A stretch of DNA of 64,000 nucleotides from Providencia burhodogranariea DSM 19968 (GCF_000314855.2 NZ_KB233222.1:134387-198386); one strand, 5' to 3'; shown: positions 20,083 to 31,142, numbered from the stretch's first letter. The notes: generated by a model not told the origin, from the sequence alone. A program made the numbers and translations.

Positions 20083-23000
20083 ATGCAGAAAATTAAAAAT
20101 GAGTGGTTGCGTCAATTTGGAATTATTTTAACACTTTTCACTTTACTTTTTTCTTGCTATGCCAGCGCAGCGGTAAACAATTCATTACCTAGTAAAAATG
20201 ACATTCAAAACCAACTAAACTCATTAAGTAAAAAAAATAGTCAAAGCGCTGAAGATAAGCTCGCCATTAATGATATTGAAAAAGCATTGGTTTTTTATGA
20301 TGAACAAGCCAAGCTTGATGATAAAACAGAAGAGTTACAAAAAAAATTAGATAGAGCGAATGATGATGCTAAACAAGCAGTTCATGCGTTATTACAGTTA
20401 AAAAATAATAATGAAGAAACCGTTCTTAATTTTACTAATCGAATAAAAAGCGCATCACAAGCTCAACTTGAAGCAATGCTGAGCAACACACTAGAACAAT
20501 TACAATCAGAACAAAGTGACCTTGCCAGCTACAACAGTTATTTAATTAGCTTACAGACACAGCCTGAAAGGGCTCAAGCTATTATGCTAGATAATGCCCG
20601 TAGGCTACAAGAAATTCGTAATGAACTAAACAATGCTTTTTACGAAACAGTAAAGTTACGCGACTCACAAATCGAATTGCTACAAATAGAGCAAAACTAT
20701 TTACAGCAACAAAATGAATATCAAAAGCGAGTATTACAGGGTAATACTCAATTGCAAGATGTTGTGCAAAAGCAACGAGATTACACATTCTTTTACATTG
20801 AACAGCTTGAAGCGCGTATTCAGCTCCTCCAATCATTTATCAGTGATAAACGCTTAAATGATTCTGAGGCAACGGCGCGAGAAGCTCAAACCTACACAGA
20901 AAATGATCCTCAATTAAAACAAAATCCACTGATTCAAAAAGAATTGGCTATTAATAATGCCTTGAGTCAGCGTTTAATTGAAACAACGCAAGACAGCAAT
21001 CGAATGGTACAAAATAGCATTCGAGTTAAAGCACTACTAGAACGAGCGACACAGTCAGAGCGTAATCTGAAAGAACAAATCAATGTGCTACGAGGAAGTT
21101 TATTGCTGTCTCGTATTTTGTTTCAGCAACAAATAAATTTACCGCCAAATATCCTCACCAAGAATCTACCGAATTCCATAGCAGACTTACGCCTTGAACA
21201 ATTTGACATCAACCAGCAGCGTGATTCGTTATACCAAGTTAATGATTATATAGCTGATATAGAGAAGCAATTAGCTGAAAAGTCAGGTGGAGAACCGGGG
21301 AGCAGCTATTTATTACCAGCCGAAGATAAAGCTGCATTAATGAAGTTATTAGAGGTGAGACGTGAGTTACTTGATGAACTTAATATTCAGTTAGGCAACC
21401 AGATCTCCCAAGCTATTAACTTACAGCTTGATCAAAACCAGTTATTAAATGTGATTAGTTCGCTTGAGCATACTTTAACTCAGCAAATATTCTGGGTGAA
21501 TAGTAATAAACCGATTGACCTTACTTGGGTTAAAGCCTTTCCAGAAGCGGCAAAGCAGCAGGTAAAACAGTTTGATTTTAATCTTTCAAAAGGAAGTATA
21601 AAAAAAGGCACTACAAACTCTTTGCTGGTGGTTATTCCTCTTATTCTATTGGCAATAGTGTTTGTATGGATGTACCGAAAAATCACCTTAAAGCTACAGG
21701 AAATTGATCAGAGCCTATCTAACTTAAGGCAAGATAGTATATTGAATACCCCTTTTGCTTTGTTACTGACGTTACTACAGACGTTACCAATAGCTTTGGT
21801 GCTCGCCGCATTCGGTTATTGGTTTTTGAAAACAGGTAATCCTCAAGGTGAATTTGTCTGGGCATTATGTTTACAGCTAGCGATTTTTTGGCTGTTATTT
21901 GAGTTAACCTTGCGTTTATTGAAGCCAAAAGGTATTGCTGAACGGCATTTTGGAATCGATAAAAAAATAGCCGCGCAAACACGGCGCAGAGTTTTTCGTC
22001 TATCACTGCCTTTATTGCCGCTAATTTGCTTTTCAACTTATGGTGTGATTAATCCACTCAAAGTGTCTGAAGATGTGATTGGGCAACTAATTATTTTAAT
22101 TTCATTATTGTTGCTGTTCATCTTTACTCTGCCATTTTGTAAATATATTTGGCAAGAGAAATCCAGCCATTTGACACGTTCAGTGGTAATAACATTACTC
22201 ACTTTCTCCCCTCTGATATTAATTGGTTTGATGATGGCTGGATATTACTACACCACACTTCGCCTAGCGAATCGCTGGTTAGATAGCCTATATTTATTGT
22301 TACTTTGGAATATCACCTACAATGCGTGCTTGAGAGGGCTCACTTTGGTGGCACGCAAGCTTGCGTATCAACGTGCACTTGAGCGCCGTAAAGCGCAAAA
22401 TCAAGAAGATAACGAAAATGAGCCGATAAAAGAACCACCAATGACAATTGAGCTAATCAGTCAGCAATCATTACGTTTAATGACCATGGTGCTGTTTATT
22501 ATTTTTACATTGGGCTTCTATGCAATTTGGTCTGACTTCATTACTATTTTTTCATTTTTAGATAGTGTGGATCTTTGGCATTATACAGCGGCAACAGCTG
22601 AAGGAAGTAATACCGTACAGTCTGTCACTCTCGCTAATTTAATCCTTGCGATGGTGATTATTGTGGTGTCTTGGATCATGACGCGTAACTTACCCGGTTT
22701 ATTAGAAGTTTTAGTATTGTCAAGGTTGCAACTACGACAAGGCTCTACTTACGCAATTACAACTATTTTGACTTATATAATTGTTGGGATAGGGGCGATA
22801 ACATCATTAAGCATGATTGGTGTTACATGGAGCAAATTGCAATGGTTAGCGGCGGCATTGACGGTTGGTCTAGGGTTTGGTTTACAAGAGATTTTTGCAA
22901 ACTTTGTCTCAGGGATCATCTTACTGTTCGAGAGACCAATCCGTATTGGTGATACTGTGACTATCGGTACTTATTCAGGAACGGTGAGTAAAATTCGAAT

Positions 23001-23463
23001 TCGTGCTACCACGATTATTGATTCTGATCGTAAAGAAGTGATTATCCCTAATAAAGCTTTTGTGACAGATCGCCTTATTAACTGGTCACTTTCAGATACC
23101 GTAACAAGGATCACTGTGTCGATTGGTGTCGCGTATGGCTCTGATCTCGATAAAGTTAAGCAAGTGCTATTAAGTGCAGCAACTTCAAATAGTAAGGTAA
23201 TGACAGATCCTAGTCCAAGTGTCTATTTTACAGGCTTCGGTGCGAGTACATTGGATCATGAATTACGCTTTTATGTTCGCCAAATTAGTGATCGTGGAAG
23301 TACCAGCGATGAAGTCAACCGAGCAATAGATAAATTATGTCGTGAAAATGATATTGATATTGCATTTAACCAGTTAGAGGTTCATCTGCATAATGATAAA
23401 GGTGATAAAATTCAAGTGGTTAAGCGTGATTTCAATGAAAGAAAAGATAATGATGATAGCTAA
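20083..23463 (+). CDS. mscK: MscK (KefA), potassium-dependent mechanosensitive channel
   Basis: The 1126-residue protein has a signal peptide (about 1-28), a long Gln-rich coiled-coil periplasmic region (about 30-500), some 11 membrane segments and a C-terminal MscS-type domain. The pore and following beta region are seen in GLGFGLQEIFANFVSGIILL and FERPIRIGDTVTIG (around residues 925-965). MscK opens under membrane tension in the presence of high external potassium to release solutes. Length and layout match E. coli MscK. No neighbouring gene is needed for its function. Confidence 0.97.
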   Translation: MQKIKNEWLRQFGIILTLFTLLFSCYASAAVNNSLPSKNDIQNQLNSLSKKNSQSAEDKLAINDIEKALVFYDEQAKLDDKTEELQKKLDRANDDAKQAVHALLQLKNNNEETVLNFTNRIKSASQAQLEAMLSNTLEQLQSEQSDLASYNSYLISLQTQPERAQAIMLDNARRLQEIRNELNNAFYETVKLRDSQIELLQIEQNYLQQQNEYQKRVLQGNTQLQDVVQKQRDYTFFYIEQLEARIQLLQSFISDKRLNDSEATAREAQTYTENDPQLKQNPLIQKELAINNALSQRLIETTQDSNRMVQNSIRVKALLERATQSERNLKEQINVLRGSLLLSRILFQQQINLPPNILTKNLPNSIADLRLEQFDINQQRDSLYQVNDYIADIEKQLAEKSGGEPGSSYLLPAEDKAALMKLLEVRRELLDELNIQLGNQISQAINLQLDQNQLLNVISSLEHTLTQQIFWVNSNKPIDLTWVKAFPEAAKQQVKQFDFNLSKGSIKKGTTNSLLVVIPLILLAIVFVWMYRKITLKLQEIDQSLSNLRQDSILNTPFALLLTLLQTLPIALVLAAFGYWFLKTGNPQGEFVWALCLQLAIFWLLFELTLRLLKPKGIAERHFGIDKKIAAQTRRRVFRLSLPLLPLICFSTYGVINPLKVSEDVIGQLIILISLLLLFIFTLPFCKYIWQEKSSHLTRSVVITLLTFSPLILIGLMMAGYYYTTLRLANRWLDSLYLLLLWNITYNACLRGLTLVARKLAYQRALERRKAQNQEDNENEPIKEPPMTIELISQQSLRLMTMVLFIIFTLGFYAIWSDFITIFSFLDSVDLWHYTAATAEGSNTVQSVTLANLILAMVIIVVSWIMTRNLPGLLEVLVLSRLQLRQGSTYAITTILTYIIVGIGAITSLSMIGVTWSKLQWLAAALTVGLGFGLQEIFANFVSGIILLFERPIRIGDTVTIGTYSGTVSKIRIRATTIIDSDRKEVIIPNKAFVTDRLINWSLSDTVTRITVSIGVAYGSDLDKVKQVLLSAATSNSKVMTDPSPSVYFTGFGASTLDHELRFYVRQISDRGSTSDEVNRAIDKLCRENDIDIAFNQLEVHLHNDKGDKIQVVKRDFNERKDNDDS

Positions 23464-23469
23464 TATCCA

Positions 23470-23640
23470 TTAATTTTTTGGTGAGCAGATCGCTTCTGTG
23501 GCCTGCTTTGTCAGAAAATCACTTTTGACTATCTCAAGAGCTTTAAGAACAATGTCAGTTTCAACTTCTGAAGTTTCGAGTAGGTAAATTAAATCAACAG
23601 CAAGTTTGGTCTCTGTTGGGGCATCCTTAAGGGAACTCAT
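23470..23640 (-). CDS. rsmS: Small protein RsmS (YbaM)
   Basis: The 56-residue product contains KLAVDLIYLLE and VLKALEIVKSDF, closely matching E. coli YbaM/RsmS (KLAVDLIVLLE and VLRALDIVKRDY). It has AAGGAGTTAGA before its ATG. It lies between mscK and priC, the same position as in E. coli. RsmS is described in related bacteria as a pleiotropic regulator linked to secondary metabolism; its role here is unknown. It is short and easily missed, but synteny and similarity make it convincing. Confidence 0.9.
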   Translation of the reverse strand: MSSLKDAPTETKLAVDLIYLLETSEVETDIVLKALEIVKSDFLTKQATEAICSPKN

Positions 23641-23656
23641 TCTAACTCCTTGTCAT

Positions 23657-24205
23657 TTATTCTAAAAATTGATTTTCCTGATGTTCAATCGCTTTTTCAA
23701 TGCGCATTAATGCTTGGCGGCAACGATACAATCGACCAGCTAATGCAGCAATATCTTTTTGACATTGATGGCGTTTAGTGTGATCGGTTAGCGCATTTAA
23801 TTGCAACTCGCGCTCACTGACCATACCTAATAAACGACGCTCGAAATCTTGATGCTCTGCTAGTCGTTGATACAAATCAACTCGGTCTTTCTTTTCGCGG
23901 AATGAGGTTTCCTTCTTACGTAATGATTGTGTGGATAGCTCCCGTGAAAGAGCTTGAATTTGATGTGCGATTTTTTCAGTTAGGAAGTTAACCTGCTCTT
24001 TGTGATTCAGCGACACACTATGACAAAGCTGCTCGTACAGCTTATTTAACTCTTTTTGGCAATCTCCCAGATGTGTTGATTTAGTACTAAAAAGTTTAGT
24101 ATCAAAACGGGAGTGTGAGAATTCCTGATCGGCAATAGGTGCAATGCGGGTTTTCAATATGTCAATTTGTGCTTTTAGTGCGTCTAAAAGAGCCTGAATT
24201 TTCAT
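23657..24205 (-). CDS. priC: Primosomal replication protein PriC
   Basis: PriC helps reload DnaB helicase at stalled forks lacking a leading-strand end. The 182-residue product is highly helical and matches E. coli PriC in the SRFDTKLFSTK and HQDFERRLLGMVSERE segments and in the C-terminal RCRQALMRIEKAI helix. The frame extends 16 codons further upstream, but ATG 24205 gives the usual N-terminus and family length. It precedes rsmS on the same strand with 16 bases between. ybaN, found between priC and apt in E. coli, is absent. Confidence 0.92.
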   Translation of the reverse strand: MKIQALLDALKAQIDILKTRIAPIADQEFSHSRFDTKLFSTKSTHLGDCQKELNKLYEQLCHSVSLNHKEQVNFLTEKIAHQIQALSRELSTQSLRKKETSFREKKDRVDLYQRLAEHQDFERRLLGMVSERELQLNALTDHTKRHQCQKDIAALAGRLYRCRQALMRIEKAIEHQENQFLE

Positions 24206-24354
24206 TTTTTTCTCGATAGCAGTGAAAAATAATGGAATATTGATGTGTAACAATAAAACTTGCCGTAAATAGGCGGCTCCTTATTGCATTTTTATGCTAC
24301 TTTACATAGATTCTTCCTTTTCGTTTTTACTATTTTACTATATTGGCACTTATT

Positions 24355-24906
24355 ATGACTGCTAGAGAGCAACAACTGCAATTGATTAAAGAAAGTATCG
24401 CATGTATCTATGATTATCCTAAAGAAGGGATACTATTTCGCGATATTACGACCCTATTAAATAATCCCGCTGCCTATCAAGCCACCATTGACTTATTGGT
24501 TGAGCATTATAAGGACAAAGGGGTGACTAAGATTGTAGGAACTGAAGCCCGTGGCTTTCTGTTTGGTGCACCCGTAGCATTACGCTTAGGTGTTGGTTTT
24601 GTTCCTGTTCGTAAAAAAGGTAAGCTACCACGTGAAGTGTTAAGTATTACCTATGATTTGGAATATGGCAGCGATACACTAGAAATTCACAAAGACAGTA
24701 TTCAGCCAGAAGACAAAGTATTGGTTGTCGATGATCTATTAGCAACGGGCGGAACGATTGAAGCCACAGTTAAAATGATCAAACAATTAGGCGCGGAAAT
24801 TATCGATGCTGCCTTTATTATCAGCCTACCTGATTTAGGTGGTGTGGAACGCCTTGCGGCAGAAGGGATCCACTCATTTAGCTTAGTTGAATTCCCAGGC
24901 CATTAA
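24355..24906 (+). CDS. apt: Adenine phosphoribosyltransferase
   Basis: Apt salvages adenine with PRPP to give AMP. The 183-residue protein has the PRPP-binding loop [13 protein letters not shown] (about 123-135) and the [16 protein letters not shown]-terminal segment, and matches E. coli Apt in length when ATG 24355 is used. A TTG four codons upstream would lengthen it, but E. coli also starts at the equivalent ATG. There is no clear Shine-Dalgarno sequence before either. It is followed by dnaX, as in E. coli. Confidence 0.97.
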   Translation: MTAREQQLQLIKESIACIYDYPKEGILFRDITTLLNNPAAYQATIDLLVEHYKDKGVTKIVGTEARGFLFGAPVALRLGVGFVPVRKKGKLPREVLSITYDLEYGSDTLEIHKDSIQPEDKVLVVDDLLATGGTIEATVKMIKQLGAEIIDAAFIISLPDLGGVERLAAEGIHSFSLVEFPGH

Positions 24907-24957
24907 TCCTATTTTCCTCACTATTTTTATCACGGTCTCGCCGTAAGGGCTGAGGCT

Positions 24958-24978
24958 GTGGTAGCATGGTGCTATCAC
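24958..24978 (+). promoter_or_regulatory. Hairpin in the dnaX leader
   Basis: GTGGTAGCA and TGCTATCAC form a 9-bp stem (one G-U pair) around a three-base loop, ending 23 bases before the dnaX start. It has no T run, so it may affect dnaX translation or mRNA stability rather than terminate transcription. dnaX itself has no obvious ribosome site. Confidence 0.35.
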
Positions 24979-25001
24979 CATGTTTAGAAACTGCATAATT
25001 C

Positions 25002-26921
25002 ATGAGCTATCAGGTACTTGCCCGTAAGTGGCGCCCCCAAAAATTTTCAGATGTTGTCGGTCAACAACATGTACTGACCGCACTGGCAAATGGTCTTGAG
25101 CACCAAAGGCTTCACCACGCCTATCTTTTTTCGGGGACTCGTGGTGTTGGCAAAACGACAATTGCACGTTTATTTGCTAAAGGCCTTAATTGCGAAACGG
25201 GAATTACGGCAACACCTTGCGGTAAATGTGCTAATTGCCTAGAAATAGAGCAAGGTCGTTTTGTTGACTTGATTGAAATCGATGCAGCATCAAGAACCAA
25301 AGTTGAAGATACCCGCGAACTATTGGACAACGTTCAATATGCACCGGCAAGAGGTCGCTTCAAAGTTTACCTCATTGATGAAGTCCACATGCTTTCACGT
25401 CACAGCTTCAATGCGTTATTAAAAACGCTCGAAGAACCTCCTGAACATGTGAAATTCTTATTGGCAACCACTGATCCGCAAAAATTACCTGTGACTATTT
25501 TATCACGGTGTTTGCAATTCCATTTAAAAGCATTGGATGTGACTCAAATCAGTGAACAGCTTGAGCATATCCTCAATGCTGAAAGCATTGAACATGATAG
25601 CCGTGCACGTCAGTTAATTGCACGAGCTGCTGATGGAAGTCTACGTGATGCACTTAGCTTAACTGACCAAGCAATTGCAATGGGTCAAGGTAAAGTTACT
25701 GCTGATATCGTCAGTCAAATGCTGGGTACATTGGATGACGAGCAACCTTTAGCGATAATAGAAGCATTGATTCGTGCTGATGGTATTGCGGTGATGTCTG
25801 AAGTTGAACATGCAGCTAGTCGAGGTGCTGATTGGGAAAATCTGCTGGTTGAAATATTGTCATTATTGCATCGAGTTGCAATGATCCAGTTATTACCAGC
25901 AGCGAAAGAAACCGATCCTTCATCAATAGATGGGCGTCTCAGACAAATTGCTAGAATTATTTCTCCTGCGGATTTACAGCTATTTTATCAAACGTTACTT
26001 GTAGGCCGCAAAGAGCTTGCTTATGCACCTGAACGCCGTATGGGTGTTGAAATGGCGTTGCTACGCGCATTAGCATTTCATCCCAAAAGTATTATTGAAG
26101 AGGTCTCCGTACCTAAGGTGATTTCTCCACTTGAGCGAATAGCACCAACTCGCTCACCTGCTGCCGCTCCTGCATCTGCAAGTACAGCTGTTTCAGAAAA
26201 TAACCCTACCTTACAATTATTGAAGGCAAGGGAAGCGTTACAATCGCCTCAAAATGAGGGCCCTGACGCAAAAAAGAATAAACCGGCCATGCCTGAAAAG
26301 GCTAAGCCGGCAGTGTCAGCACTTGAAAGGCTGGCAGCTGTCACCAGCCAGCGTCAAAAAAATGCAGCAAATAGCCCTTCTGAAGCTAAAAAATCAGCTA
26401 AACCAAAACCGTATCAGTGGCGTCCTCAATTTGAAGATACTGAAATAAAAGAAACGAAAACAACGCCAGCAGGAATCAAAGAGGCACTTGAGTACGAGAA
26501 AACCCCTGAATTAGCAGCGAAAATTGTTGAAGAAGCTCGTGAGCGGGATGGGTGGTCAGCAGAAATAGCACAATTAAATATTCCTAAGCTGGTTGAACAA
26601 TTGGCTTTGAATTCATATAAAGAAGAGATAAGCGAATCACAAATTGTTCTTCATTTGCGACTCGCACAACGTCACCTTGATAAACCTTCAGCGCATGAGG
26701 TCTTACAAAGTGCGTTGAGCCAACATTATGGTCGTTCTGTTGAACTGAAAGTCGTTCAAGATGATAATATGGCAGTGAGAACGCCACTTGAATGGCGACA
26801 GGCGATTTATGAAGAAAAACTGGCACAAGCTCGTCAGTCTATTATTGCGGATAAAACAATTCAAAAACTACGCTCGATGTTTGATGCGCAGTTGGATGAA
26901 GAGAGTATTCGCCCCGTTTAA
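25002..26921 (+). CDS. dnaX: DNA polymerase III tau (and gamma) subunit
   Basis: DnaX is the clamp-loader ATPase and, as tau, links the polymerase cores and DnaB. The 639-residue tau product has Walker A GTRGVGKTT (about 45-53), the zinc ligands CGKCANC, Walker B with LIDEVHML, sensor and arginine-finger regions, then a Pro/Ala/Lys-rich linker and the C-terminal tau domains. A -1 frameshift at 26270-26276 yields a 426-residue gamma form ending at 26281 (see separate entry). apt precedes it and ybaB-recR follow, as in E. coli. Confidence 0.98.
   Translation: MSYQVLARKWRPQKFSDVVGQQHVLTALANGLEHQRLHHAYLFSGTRGVGKTTIARLFAKGLNCETGITATPCGKCANCLEIEQGRFVDLIEIDAASRTKVEDTRELLDNVQYAPARGRFKVYLIDEVHMLSRHSFNALLKTLEEPPEHVKFLLATTDPQKLPVTILSRCLQFHLKALDVTQISEQLEHILNAESIEHDSRARQLIARAADGSLRDALSLTDQAIAMGQGKVTADIVSQMLGTLDDEQPLAIIEALIRADGIAVMSEVEHAASRGADWENLLVEILSLLHRVAMIQLLPAAKETDPSSIDGRLRQIARIISPADLQLFYQTLLVGRKELAYAPERRMGVEMALLRALAFHPKSIIEEVSVPKVISPLERIAPTRSPAAAPASASTAVSENNPTLQLLKAREALQSPQNEGPDAKKNKPAMPEKAKPAVSALERLAAVTSQRQKNAANSPSEAKKSAKPKPYQWRPQFEDTEIKETKTTPAGIKEALEYEKTPELAAKIVEEARERDGWSAEIAQLNIPKLVEQLALNSYKEEISESQIVLHLRLAQRHLDKPSAHEVLQSALSQHYGRSVELKVVQDDNMAVRTPLEWRQAIYEEKLAQARQSIIADKTIQKLRSMFDAQLDEESIRPV
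26256..26310 (+). promoter_or_regulatory. Programmed -1 ribosomal frameshift signal in dnaX
   Basis: All three parts of the E. coli signal are visible. A Shine-Dalgarno-like GAGGG is at 26256-26260. The slippery heptamer A AAA AAG is at 26270-26276 in the correct frame. A hairpin follows six bases later, with CCGGC (26283-26287) pairing with GCCGG (26306-26310) and an inner GCCT-GAAA-AGGC stem-loop. After slippage the next codons are GAA and TAA, so the gamma form ends one residue later at 26281. Confidence 0.9.
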
Positions 26922-26970
26922 CGCTGCAGTCTCTGTGAGTAAGCTGTAGCCTCAGTTGTGAGAGATAACT

Positions 26971-27300
26971 ATGTTTGGTAAAGGTGGTTTGGGTAACCTG
27001 ATGAAGCAGGCCCAACAAATGCAAGACAAAATGCAGAAGGTTCAGGAAGAAATCGCCAATCTAGAAGCAACGGGCGAGTCAGGTGCTGGTTTAGTAAAAG
27101 TTACCATCAATGGCTCACATAACTGCCGTCGTGTTGAGATTGACCCAAGTCTTCTTGAAGATGATAAAGATATGCTGGAAGATTTGATTGCTGCTGCATT
27201 CAATGATGCTGCACGTCGTATCGAAGAAACGCAAAAAGAAAAAATGGCGGGTGTTTCTAATGGAATGCAATTGCCCCCAGGCTTTAAGATGCCATTCTAA
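26971..27300 (+). CDS. ybaB: YbaB/EbfC nucleoid-associated protein
   Basis: The 109-residue protein has the helix-sheet-helix YbaB fold: a Met/Gln-rich first helix ([16 protein letters not shown]), the GLVKVTING strand and the LPPGFKMPF tail. It binds DNA as a dimer with little sequence preference and is usually encoded between dnaX and recR, as here. Its stop codon overlaps the start of recR by one base (TAATG), which suggests coupled translation. Confidence 0.96.
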   Translation: MFGKGGLGNLMKQAQQMQDKMQKVQEEIANLEATGESGAGLVKVTINGSHNCRRVEIDPSLLEDDKDMLEDLIAAAFNDAARRIEETQKEKMAGVSNGMQLPPGFKMPF

Positions 27301-27899
27301 TGCAAACAAGTCCGCTTCTTGAGACATTAATGGAAACGCTGCGCTGTCTTCCCGGTGTGGGACCAAAGTCAGCGCAGCGCATGGCTTTTCAGCTGCTTCA
27401 GCGTGACCGTAGTGGTGGGATGCGCCTAGCACAGGCGCTCACGCGAGCGATGTCCGAAATCGGGCATTGCCGTGATTGCCGCACCTTTACCGAACAAGAT
27501 GCGTGCAATATCTGTGAAAATCCGCGTCGTATACAAAACGGTTTAATCTGCGTGGTCGAAAGTCCGGCAGATATTTATGCGATTGAGCAGACGGGGCAGT
27601 TTTCAGGGCGCTATTTTGTACTGATGGGGCATTTATCGCCACTTGATGGGATCGGCCCAATGGATATTGGCCTCGATAGGCTTGAGGAGCGACTTTCTTC
27701 TGAAACGATTGTTGAGGTGATACTCGCCACCAATCCGACAGTAGAAGGAGAAGCGACAGCAAACTATATTGGGCAGATGTGTGCGCAATATGGTGTGATG
27801 GCGAGTCGTATTGCCCATGGAGTACCTGTTGGCGGTGAACTAGAGATGGTTGATGGGACGACGTTGTCCCATTCGCTCGCTGGTCGCCAACGCCTTTAA
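27300..27899 (+). CDS. recR: Recombination protein RecR
   Basis: RecR works with RecO and RecF to load RecA on gapped DNA. The 199-residue protein has the N-terminal helix-hairpin-helix ([17 protein letters not shown]), the four-Cys zinc finger [16 protein letters not shown] (about 57-72), a Toprim domain ([13 protein letters not shown]) and the C-terminal Walker B-like region. It shares one base with ybaB. The interspersed repeat starts a few bases after its stop codon. Confidence 0.97.
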   Translation: MQTSPLLETLMETLRCLPGVGPKSAQRMAFQLLQRDRSGGMRLAQALTRAMSEIGHCRDCRTFTEQDACNICENPRRIQNGLICVVESPADIYAIEQTGQFSGRYFVLMGHLSPLDGIGPMDIGLDRLEERLSSETIVEVILATNPTVEGEATANYIGQMCAQYGVMASRIAHGVPVGGELEMVDGTTLSHSLAGRQRL

Positions 27900-27904
27900 A
27901 ATCT

Positions 27905-28024
27905 CCGTCATACTTCAAGCTACAGCTTTGTTGCCTACGCGAAGCTACCCGAGTCACATACTTGTGTATGCTACCCGGGATATCTTTGCTTGCCGCCTAG
28001 CTGTAGCTCGAATTATTTAGGAGA
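27905..28024 (+). repeat. Full copy of the interspersed hairpin repeat
   Basis: This is one of the most complete copies: left arm TCATACTTCAAGCTACAGCT, a central hairpin with CGAGTCACATACTTGTGTATG then CCCGGG, and right arm CTTGCCGCCTAGCTGTAGCT followed by CGAATTATTTAGGAGA. Left and right arms are partly complementary (AGCTACAGCT and AGCTGTAGCT), so the whole unit can fold into a long hairpin. It lies between recR and htpG. Confidence 0.8.
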
Positions 28025-28289
28025 TTGCTCCTGTAATTTTATCGTAAAACAACAAAATTCAATTCTCTACTTCAAATTTAAAACGATTAAGATCAAACCT
28101 CAAACCTCAATCATTGCCTTTACTTTGTTGATAGTACTTGTTAATTATCATTAATCGCTAACGTGCTGCTTTTTCTCTCTATTTTAAGGATTTTTACTTT
28201 GAATAGTTGAATTCCCATTTTTTGCCCCCATTAGATCTCCATCGATAAGTCAAAACTATCCCATTAGATTGATGATATAGAGGCCATTA
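28025..28289. other. htpG upstream region
   Basis: Apart from the heat-shock promoter at 28206-28231, this AT-rich stretch contains no gene or further motif that I can support. Confidence 0.5.
28206..28231 (+). promoter_or_regulatory. Sigma32 (heat-shock) promoter of htpG
   Basis: GTTGAA (28206-28211), a 14-base spacer and CCCCAT (28226-28231) fit the RpoH consensus CTTGAA-(13-15)-CCCCAT. The start codon is about 58 bases downstream. htpG is a classic RpoH target in enterobacteria. Confidence 0.8.
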
Positions 28290-30164
28290 ATGAGTATGAA
28301 AGGACAAGAAACTCGCGGGTTCCAATCAGAAGTTAAACAACTACTGCAGTTGATGATCCACTCTCTTTATTCGAACAAAGAAATCTTTTTGCGTGAACTT
28401 ATTTCAAACGCATCCGATGCGGCAGATAAACTACGTTTTCGTGCGCTCTCTAAACCTGAGCTGTATGAAAATGATGGTGAACTGCGTGTTCGCATCAGCG
28501 CAAATAAAGAGAACGGGACACTCACTATTAGCGATAACGGTATTGGTATGAGCCGTGCTGAAGTTATTGATAACTTAGGAACTATCGCTAAGTCAGGTAC
28601 TAAAGCCTTTTTAGAAACATTAGGCAGCGACCAAGCTAAAGATAGCCAAATGATCGGTCAGTTTGGTGTTGGTTTTTATTCTGCGTTTATTGTGGCTGAT
28701 AAAGTCACTGTGCGTAGCCGAGCTGCTGGTACACCAGCAGACCAAGGTGTATTTTGGGAATCAGCTGGCGAAGGTGAATACACTATCGCTGATATTGAGA
28801 AGGCTGAACGTGGTACAGAAATTACCTTGCACCTACGTGCTGATGAAAGCGAATTTTTAGATAACTGGCGTTTACGTTCAGTCATTAGTAAATATTCAGA
28901 TCATATTGCATTGCCTGTTGAGATCGAAGATAAAAATGAAGAAGATGGCACAGTAACTTGGGAGAAAATTAACCAAGCTAAAGCACTGTGGACACGTAAT
29001 AAATCTGATATTTCTGATGAAGAATATATCGAATTCTATAAACATATTTCTCACGATTATGCCGATCCACTCACATGGACACATAACCGTGTTGAAGGTA
29101 AGCAAGAGTACACTAGCCTGCTATATATTCCTTCACAGGCGCCATTTGACCTATGGAATCGTGATCAACGCCATGGCTTAAAACTTTATGTTCAGCGTGT
29201 CTTTATTATGGATGATGCTGAGCAGTTTATGCCAAACTACCTACGTTTTGTGCGTGGTGTATTGGATTCCAATGATTTACCACTTAACGTGTCGCGTGAA
29301 ATTTTACAAGATAGCGCCTTAACGCGTAGCTTGCGCAGTGCTTTAACAAAGCGTGTTCTACAAACGTTAGAAAAACTGGCTAAAAACGACGCTGAAAAAT
29401 ACCAATCTTTCTGGCAGCAGTTTGGTCTGGTGATCAAAGAAGGCCCTGCTGAAGATAGTGGCAATGGTGAAGCTATTGCTAAGCTATTACGTTTTGCTAC
29501 AACACATAATGACAGCAACGTACAAAATGTATCACTAGAAGAGTATGTTAGCCGTATGGTTGATGGTCAGGATAAAATTTATTTTATCACTGCTGATAGT
29601 TACGCTGCGGCGAAAAGTAGCCCTCACTTAGAGCTATTCCGTAAAAAAGGTATTGAGGTTCTATTATTATCTGATCGTATCGACGAATGGATGATGAATT
29701 ATTTATCCGAGTTTGATGGTAAACAATTCCAATCAGTGAGCAAGGCTGATGAGTCTCTGGATAAATTAGCGGATGAAAACAAAGCTGAGCAAGAAGAAAC
29801 TGATAAGCAGTTAGAGCCATTTGTTGAGCGTGTGAAAACATTATTGGGCGATCGCGTGAAAGAGGTTAAGCTGACTCACCGTTTAACGGATACACCAGCC
29901 ATTGTGACAACGAATGCTGATGAAATGAGTACTCAAATGGCAAAATTATTTGCTGCTGCGGGCCAAGCTGCACCAGAAGTGAAATATAACTTTGAGCTGA
30001 ATCCTTCTCATCCATTGGTTAAGAAAGCATCAGATGTTAGTGATGAAGCGCTTTTTGCGGATTGGGTTGATGTGTTATTAGATCAGGCTCTATTGGCAGA
30101 ACGTGGCACATTAGAAGATCCGAACTTATTCATCCGTAAAATCAATGAATTATTATTAAAATAA
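28290..30164 (+). CDS. htpG: Chaperone HtpG (bacterial Hsp90)
   Basis: HtpG is the ATP-driven Hsp90 homodimer that remodels client proteins together with DnaK. The 624-residue product has the N-terminal GHKL ATPase domain ([33 protein letters not shown]), the middle domain with NVSREILQ, and the C-terminal dimer domain. The start is fixed by the conserved [17 protein letters not shown] region. It has its own heat-shock promoter and is followed by a terminator and adk, as in E. coli. Confidence 0.99.
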   Translation: MSMKGQETRGFQSEVKQLLQLMIHSLYSNKEIFLRELISNASDAADKLRFRALSKPELYENDGELRVRISANKENGTLTISDNGIGMSRAEVIDNLGTIAKSGTKAFLETLGSDQAKDSQMIGQFGVGFYSAFIVADKVTVRSRAAGTPADQGVFWESAGEGEYTIADIEKAERGTEITLHLRADESEFLDNWRLRSVISKYSDHIALPVEIEDKNEEDGTVTWEKINQAKALWTRNKSDISDEEYIEFYKHISHDYADPLTWTHNRVEGKQEYTSLLYIPSQAPFDLWNRDQRHGLKLYVQRVFIMDDAEQFMPNYLRFVRGVLDSNDLPLNVSREILQDSALTRSLRSALTKRVLQTLEKLAKNDAEKYQSFWQQFGLVIKEGPAEDSGNGEAIAKLLRFATTHNDSNVQNVSLEEYVSRMVDGQDKIYFITADSYAAAKSSPHLELFRKKGIEVLLLSDRIDEWMMNYLSEFDGKQFQSVSKADESLDKLADENKAEQEETDKQLEPFVERVKTLLGDRVKEVKLTHRLTDTPAIVTTNADEMSTQMAKLFAAAGQAAPEVKYNFELNPSHPLVKKASDVSDEALFADWVDVLLDQALLAERGTLEDPNLFIRKINELLLK

Positions 30165-30191
30165 TTCGGTGATTGATTTTCGTTTTGGAAC

Positions 30192-30232
30192 AAAAACCGC
30201 GTTTTAGCTCGTGCTTTAGCGTGGTTTTTTTC
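30192..30232 (+). terminator. Rho-independent terminator of htpG
   Basis: The AAACCGCG arm pairs with CGTGGTTT (one G-U pair) across a loop and is followed by a T run to about 30232. Confidence 0.7.
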
Positions 30233-30340
30233 TTTTACGAAAGAAGTTAAATGCGAAAACGTTTACGTGTCTTCTTGAGTAGAGCGCTATGCTAATGGTA
30301 TGGTAGCTTGTTTTCTTTCAAATTATAAAAAACTAAATAG

Positions 30341-31000
<660 letters not shown>

Positions 31001-31025
31001 AACCTGAAAACCCAGATTAGTTAAG

Positions 31026-31050
31026 GCAGCGAAAATCGCTGCTTTTTTTT
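31026..31050 (+). terminator. Rho-independent terminator of adk
   Basis: GCAGCGA (31026-31032) and TCGCTGC (31036-31042) form a 7-bp stem with a three-base loop followed by eight T. Confidence 0.9.
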
Positions 31051-31142
31051 GTCATGGTTTATACTTTTGTCATATTAGAAGACCAAAAGATATTATTTTG
31101 TGATATAACATCAGTGGTCATTATCACTATGGAGAAATCATT

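Noticed and set aside
27487-27957. 156-residue minus-strand frame over recR
   Set aside because: It is antisense to recR and runs into the repeat element; no ribosome site.
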